In this document: positions 59,757-64,000 of the stretch, piece by piece
How positions within the stretch are numbered: the first letter of the stretch is position 1
How the letters are laid out: every line of letters starts with the position of its first letter
DNA from: Bryobacteraceae bacterium
GTDB taxonomy: Bacteria; Acidobacteriota; Terriglobia; Bryobacterales; Bryobacteraceae
Assembly (NCBI GenBank): GCA_025055455.1
Contig: JANWXD010000006.1
Span: 1 to 64,000, forward strand
Length of the DNA stretch: 64,000 nucleotides
Direction: 5' to 3'
Notes under the pieces: model-generated
Told to the model about the DNA's origin: nothing
The model's database searches: none
Seen by the model: only the letters and a program-made list of their open reading frames with translations
Made by a program: the position numbers and the translations under genes

Positions 59757-60771
59757 CTACGAGCCTTCGGCGGCTGAGGCCAGCCTAGGGTTGAGCCAGG
59801 TCTGTACTCCGTCTTCGAATCGGATCGGACCATACGGGGTGTCGCGGACCCCGAGGCAGCCATAATCCGCCAGAAGCTGCCAACCGCGTTTTGCGAGGAG
59901 TTTACGAAGGCCCCTTTCGATCTGGCGGCTATGGGTGCCGATGTGCAGCCGTTTGACCGTCGCGTCCAGTAAGTCGGCGCTCGAGGCCACGGCGCGAAGC
60001 TCTTCCCCCTGAATGTCCATGTCGAGCAAATCTACGACGGAACGGCCGTCCAGAACTTGTTCAAGGGTTAGGCATGGAACCTGGATCGAGCTGTAACCGT
60101 CGACGTGCCTGCGCAGTGGAAGTCCCCAATACTCGCGCGCCGTGGTATCGGCTTCGCAGTAGGGTGAGTGAGCAATCGCTTGTCCAAACCAGGGTTCACC
60201 GTCGCGTACTTGGGCCGGTCTTTCCACATACAACGGAATCGTGCCACAGCGGTCTGTCACGGCGGCCCAAACCAGGCGATGCTGACTGGGATCGATATCG
60301 TTGTCGCGCAAGCGCTGACGCAACCAGTGGAAGTACGTGGGCTCCGGCTCGACAGCGATCAAGTAAAACGGCAGGTTGTTGTAGCGTCGAACCGCCCAGG
60401 CGGCGCGCGCCGTCCAACGCCCCGTAGCCGGCGCCGATTTCCGCCATCGTATAACTGCTCCGGGCGCTGACCACCGATTCCACCAGCGCAATCCATTCGA
60501 AATACTCTTCGTCGATGGGAGGGTAATCGGTGTGGACGGCGTGAGCGGCGCTCGGGCCGGGGCGACGTAAAAACTCCAGGCGGGTTCGTGTGCCGAGGAA
60601 CGAGTCGATTTCGAACCCCTCCTCCACACTACCGCAGTATCGCGCGAAGCAGGCGAAGACAGGGTGATAAGTCAGCGGCTCCGGCGCTGACCAGGACGCA
60701 TCACTTGCGAGTGCCCGGCCAAGTCGATCGCGCGCCGTGCGGCGCCGTCCGAACATATCGAAAAGTTTCAC
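59757..60771 (-). pseudogene. FkbM-type methyltransferase interrupted by a one-base frameshift
   Basis: Two overlapping frames give one protein if one base is removed from the run of four C (plus strand 60420-60423). The upstream frame encodes VKLFDMFGRRR..., then EIGAGYG (SAM-binding turn); the other continues RWTARAAWAVRRYN, YLIAVEPEPTYFHWLRQRLRDN, AVTDRCGTIPLYV, LDMDIQGEELRAV and IGTHSRQIERG. This is a typical FkbM fold, about 337 residues after repair. The frameshift is either a recent inactivation or a sequencing error in a homopolymer. Start (GTG 60771; ATG 60756) is uncertain. Same strand as the kinase-like methyltransferase. Confidence 0.78.
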
Positions 60772-60856
60772 CTTGAAACGCGCCCAGTCTAGCACACCGG
60801 TGAGTTCCGAGACATGCCTAGCCGAATGAGCCACGAGACAACGAGGGCGCTTACCG

Positions 60857-62287
60857 TCAGCCCGATCGCCGCAGTAGATACAAAGTCCGGAACGAGCCCG
60901 GCAAGGTCTCCGAACGAAGGATCGCAAAGCGTGCGCGGCAGGCCGACTCGAACTCTTGTGGAATTAAGTCCCGGTGCAGGTGTTCCCGGCCCCGGGCGAT
61001 GCGCTGGAACATGGGGTCTTGCGGTGCAACAAATTCGATAACGGCCAGATCCGTGGTGAATTCGGCGGCTAGACTGACGATCTCCTCCAGAGGAATTCGC
61101 TCCGTGACCACCAGGTGGTGGACCAACGCCAGCATCAGCACGAGGTCAAATCGGCCGCGGGCGCGGTCGAGAAAACTCAGGCACTCGGCGTTGCGCCAAC
61201 CGACGGCGGGCGTAGGGCGCGCCAGGTTCACGACCAAGGGCAGGATGTCCAGCCGATCCCTGCAGGCCATGCGCCAGGTCTGGCCGACCACTGCCGCGTC
61301 GCAATCTATGGCCACCACCGAGGCTCCCCTCCGCGCCGCCATGGCGCTGAAGCGGCCCACGTTGGCGCCGATGTCGAGCACGCGACGGGGGCGAAACTCT
61401 TCCAGGGCCGAGCTGACGAATCGGTCCTTGGCCTGGGCTTGCTCCTCGGAGTAATGAGTCCGAGTCTCGGCGTAGGCTGTCCATGCCGAGCGTCTCGGCG
61501 GCGGCGCGAGCTTGCGCAGCGTGCGCTTCAGGCTCCGGAACAGCGCTCCCAGCACGAAGCGCGCCTGCTCGGGCTCGCGCAGGCGGCGCGGGCGGTAGAT
61601 GGATAGGTCGTCACGCCGGCGCGCGCCGAGCACGACGGGCATCGTCACCAGCGACAACCACGGCGGCAACAGACGACGCCAGCCGAGCCAGCCATAGAGA
61701 TCCTCGGGCTCCAAGCCGTCGCGGCGGGCGAGCAGGACCTCCCCGGGAGCGAGCCCAAAACGCTTCCACACGGCCAACGGCAACAAGAAGGTCCGGACAA
61801 ACTGCGCGTACGCCCGCCACAGCGGGTCGCGCGGGTCGCGCTGCTCGACGGAGAGCACGTCGACGAAGACTGGATCGGGGCCACGAAACAGGACATTGTA
61901 GGGCGTGGCGTCTTTCAATCCGAGCCCGCTCGCGAGCAGCGCCATGGCCAGCTCCAGGGTCAGCTCGGCCGCAGCGTGGAGCATCTCCGCCGGCCATTCG
62001 TAGGGGTAGCTGGGGAAATCGAGCGGCGTGTGTTCGAGAATCAACTCCGGCCGGATCCGCTCCAACAGAGGCTGGATCCTCTCGTCCCGCCACAGCGCTT
62101 GCGCAGCATCCGCGGCAAGCGTCCGCGTGATAACGACCCGCCCGGAGGCCATCCACTCGGACGCCACAGAAGAAGCCAGGAACGCACGAAGATCGGGGAC
62201 CCCGTGGGAACTTACGAGTCGAAGGAGCCGACCATCCAGCGGGACCAGCACTCCGGCCGGATCCCGGAAGGAGAAAAGGGCCGGCAC
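60857..62287 (-). CDS. Kinase-like domain fused to a class I SAM methyltransferase
   Basis: 476 residues. The N-terminal half (about 60-250) contains GLKDATPYNVLFRG and VFVDVLSVE, resembling the catalytic loop (D...N) and metal Asp of a protein-kinase-like fold. The C-terminal half (about 275-470) has methyltransferase motif I VLDIGANVGRFSAMAA, acidic AIDCDA, LVLMLALVHHLVV and EFVAPQDPMFQRI. NoeA-like methyltransferases come to mind; not certain. The GTG at 62287 directly follows the TAA of the small membrane protein gene, so they are coupled. Confidence 0.8.
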   Translation of the reverse strand: MPALFSFRDPAGVLVPLDGRLLRLVSSHGVPDLRAFLASSVASEWMASGRVVITRTLAADAAQALWRDERIQPLLERIRPELILEHTPLDFPSYPYEWPAEMLHAAAELTLELAMALLASGLGLKDATPYNVLFRGPDPVFVDVLSVEQRDPRDPLWRAYAQFVRTFLLPLAVWKRFGLAPGEVLLARRDGLEPEDLYGWLGWRRLLPPWLSLVTMPVVLGARRRDDLSIYRPRRLREPEQARFVLGALFRSLKRTLRKLAPPPRRSAWTAYAETRTHYSEEQAQAKDRFVSSALEEFRPRRVLDIGANVGRFSAMAARRGASVVAIDCDAAVVGQTWRMACRDRLDILPLVVNLARPTPAVGWRNAECLSFLDRARGRFDLVLMLALVHHLVVTERIPLEEIVSLAAEFTTDLAVIEFVAPQDPMFQRIARGREHLHRDLIPQEFESACRARFAILRSETLPGSFRTLYLLRRSG

Positions 62288-62428
62288 TTACTGATTCGAA
62301 TCCTTCTTCTCGTTTTTGCCCCGGAACCACGACGTGAACTTGCGCACGTAGAAAAGCAATCCCACCACTCCAGCCATGAGGGCCTGCCAGAGCAGCGCGC
62401 CGCTTCCAGGGTCGGTGTACAAGAGCAT
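62288..62428 (-). CDS. 46-residue single-pass membrane protein
   Basis: Encodes MLLYTDPGSGALLWQ, a membrane helix (ALMAGVVGLLFYVRKF) and a basic tail (RGKNEKKDSNQ). The YTDPGSG motif before the helix recurs, as I recall, in tiny proteins beside glycan/methyltransferase genes. Its stop abuts the next gene's start. A TAAAAT-like -10 lies 14 bases before the ATG. Too short to be found by simple ORF cut-offs. The 143-base space upstream to the radical SAM gene holds nothing else I can support. Confidence 0.75.
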   Translation of the reverse strand: MLLYTDPGSGALLWQALMAGVVGLLFYVRKFTSWFRGKNEKKDSNQ

Positions 62429-62571
62429 ACCGAAACGTCCACATTTTACTACGTCGCTGGCGGGGCACCTGCGACAACTCGGGCACGCTGGCACGGCGGG
62501 CAACGGCACGGCCCAAGCGCTAGCTCCGGCGGCCGCTCGCGGGGTATCCTGAAGGGAAACATCGGTCGCGC

Positions 62572-63615
62572 ATGAGCCACCTGCCTTCTTATCGGAGATT
62601 GCTCGCCGACGGTGAGCTGGCCCGGCGCGCGGCGGCACTCGAAGCGATGCTGGCCTCGTGCACGATCTGCCCGTGGGACTGCCGGGTCAACCGGCTGGCC
62701 AACCAGACGAAGGTGTGCGTCGCGGGCTACCTCCCGATCGTGTCTTCTTGGGCGCCACATTTTGGCGAGGAGCCGGCTTTGAGCGGGACCCACCTGCCCA
62801 AAGGGCAGGCCCGGGGCACGGGCAATATCTTCTTTGGCCACTGCAACCTGCGCTGCGTGTATTGCCAGAACTGGCAAATCAGCCAAAACTTTCGCGAGAC
62901 CCGGCCGGGAGGCGAAGTCAGCTTCGAACGTTTAGCGGAGATCATGCTGGAGCTCCAGGCTCGCGGCTGCCACAACATCGGGCTCGTCTCGCCCACGCAC
63001 TTCGTTCCCCAGATCGTTCGGGCCGTAGAGATCGCCGCCAGGCGGGGATTGCGGCTGCCGTTGGTCTACAACACCAACGCTTACGACAGCGTAGACGTGC
63101 TGCGGCTCCTGGACGGCATCGTGGACATTTATTTGCCGGATTTGAAGTACTCCGACGACGAAGTCGGACGCGAGCTTTCCCGCATCCCGGACTACGTCGA
63201 GCGGGCGCGTGCCGCCATCGCGGAAATGTACCGCCAGACCGGCGAAGAGCTGATCCTGGACGAGCGCGGCTTGCTCCAGCGGGGCTTGGTCATCCGCCTG
63301 CTGATTCTGCCCAACGATCTGGCCGGAGTGCGGGATTCGCTGCGATGGATCCGCACGGAGCTGTCGCCTCGCGTGACGCTCAGTGTCATGACGCAGTACT
63401 TTCCGACCAACAAGGTGAGTGACGAACGATTCCCCCTGCTCAACCGGAAGATCCGGGAGCGGGAGTACGAGAAGGTGCTCGAGTGGCTGGAGGAGTTTGG
63501 CTTTGAAAACGGCTGGATCCAGCCGCTCGAGGCCGAGGCTGCCAGTTACTACCGCCCGGACTTCCGTGACCGCGAGCTACCGTTCAAAGACGCCTTGGAT
63601 TTTGTCGCCGGCTAA
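62572..63615 (+). CDS. Radical SAM protein, PFL-activating-enzyme-like
   Basis: 347 residues. An N-terminal cysteine pair (CTICPWDCRVNR) precedes the radical SAM motif CNLRCVYCQNW (CX3CX2C, about 98-108), then barrel elements GLVSPTHFVPQI, VYNTNAYDSVD, DIYLPDLKYSDDEV, IRLLILPNDLAG and LSVMTQYFPT. This is the PflA-related family that is widespread but mostly uncharacterised; some members partner with AmmeMemoRadiSam proteins. No substrate protein is adjacent. Confidence 0.9.
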   Translation: MSHLPSYRRLLADGELARRAAALEAMLASCTICPWDCRVNRLANQTKVCVAGYLPIVSSWAPHFGEEPALSGTHLPKGQARGTGNIFFGHCNLRCVYCQNWQISQNFRETRPGGEVSFERLAEIMLELQARGCHNIGLVSPTHFVPQIVRAVEIAARRGLRLPLVYNTNAYDSVDVLRLLDGIVDIYLPDLKYSDDEVGRELSRIPDYVERARAAIAEMYRQTGEELILDERGLLQRGLVIRLLILPNDLAGVRDSLRWIRTELSPRVTLSVMTQYFPTNKVSDERFPLLNRKIREREYEKVLEWLEEFGFENGWIQPLEAEAASYYRPDFRDRELPFKDALDFVAG

Positions 63616-63650
63616 CCCCGAGGTTGGCGACCTTCGCCGTGGCAGGGAGA

Positions 63651-64000
63651 TCAATCCGCGAACATCCCATCGAACAGCGCGGTGCTGAGGTAGCGTTCGC
63701 CGGAGTCCGGGAAGATGGCGACGATGGTCTTGCCCTCGAAGGCGGGGTCGAAGGCCAGGCGGGTGGCGACGGCGGCGGCGGCCCCACAGGAGATCCCTGA
63801 GAGAATTCCTTCCTCGCGCGCCAGACGGCGGGCGAACTCGAAGGCCTCGTCGTTGGTCACCGTCTCGACGCGATCCACCATGGACAGGTCCAAGGTGTCC
63901 GGGATGAAGCCCGCTCCGATGCCTTGGATCATGTGGGGCCCGGGCCGCAGGGGCTGGCCGCGCAGCGTCTGAGTGATCACCGGGCTGGAGGCCGGCTCCA
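63651..64000 (-). CDS. cysK: Cysteine synthase, C-terminal part (N-terminus beyond window)
   Basis: PLP-dependent O-acetylserine sulfhydrylase. The visible 116 residues include [19 protein letters not shown], a conserved CysK segment, [32 protein letters not shown] (PLP pocket) and [18 protein letters not shown] at the end. The catalytic lysine lies outside the window. CysK versus CysM cannot be settled fully, but the [10 protein letters not shown] motif favours CysK. Confidence 0.92.
   Translation of the reverse strand, partial: EPASSPVITQTLRGQPLRPGPHMIQGIGAGFIPDTLDLSMVDRVETVTNDEAFEFARRLAREEGILSGISCGAAAAVATRLAFDPAFEGKTIVAIFPDSGERYLSTALFDGMFAD

Noticed and set aside
1-64000. Insertion sequences, phage genes or integrases
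   Set aside because: No transposase, integrase or phage protein was recognised, and no terminal inverted repeats with target duplications were noticed.

Overview
The window is a dense, GC-rich stretch of about 64 kb with no mobile elements and no gap longer than about 250 bases. It looks like a chromosomal segment of an acidobacterium, most likely of the Bryobacterales/Solibacter group. Several things point that way: Oar-type TonB-dependent receptors with an N-terminal carboxypeptidase-regulatory-like domain, a CRTAC1/ASPIC-UnbV protein, many TPR proteins, and a C-terminal domain of the TIGR03437 type, which is typical of Solibacter. LPS genes (waaA-lpxK, lptD) and a hopanoid operon show a Gram-negative envelope. 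The taxonomy is an inference from gene content; no 16S rRNA gene is present.

Left part (1-5811): a TonB-dependent receptor running off the left edge (minus), and divergent from it a CRTAC1 protein coupled to a TPR protein (plus). From 5819 to 15509 on the minus strand runs a nearly uninterrupted operon, read right to left: ispH, shc, hpnH, hpnA, hpnG, two zinc-dependent alcohol dehydrogenases, hpnC, hpnD. It supplies isoprenoid precursor (ispH), makes hydroxysqualene (hpnD, hpnC), cyclises squalene (shc) and builds the C35 side chain (hpnH, hpnG). The two dehydrogenases sit where the still poorly assigned reduction of ribosylhopane would fit. No hpnE is visible.

Middle (15588-36911): a hybrid histidine kinase, an O6-methylguanine-DNA methyltransferase, a fused waaA-lpxK gene, a cyclophilin, a CHRD protein, glycerol kinase, two TPR proteins with a class A PBP, proline dehydrogenase, RmuC, a DUF362 Tat protein, a HAD phosphatase, then the classical set SRP RNA - dnaX - ybaB - recR.

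Right part (36911-64000): mtaB, ndh, an M50 site-2 protease, smc and an RDD protein (minus); lptD and a secreted GH5-like enzyme carrying a TIGR03437 domain (plus); a macrodomain gene pair; a HAD, a degenerate amidohydrolase lipoprotein and a methyltransferase (plus); a surface block with a second TonB receptor and two envelope proteins (minus); a minus-strand trio of a tiny membrane protein, a kinase-like/methyltransferase fusion and a frameshifted FkbM methyltransferase; a radical SAM protein; and the C-terminal part of cysteine synthase.

Two promoter patterns recur in the short intergenic gaps. One is an extended -10 of the form TGnTAGGCT in front of the SRP RNA and three protein genes. 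The other is a TATAAT-like -10 placed only 6-11 bases before a start codon, suggesting leaderless mRNAs.
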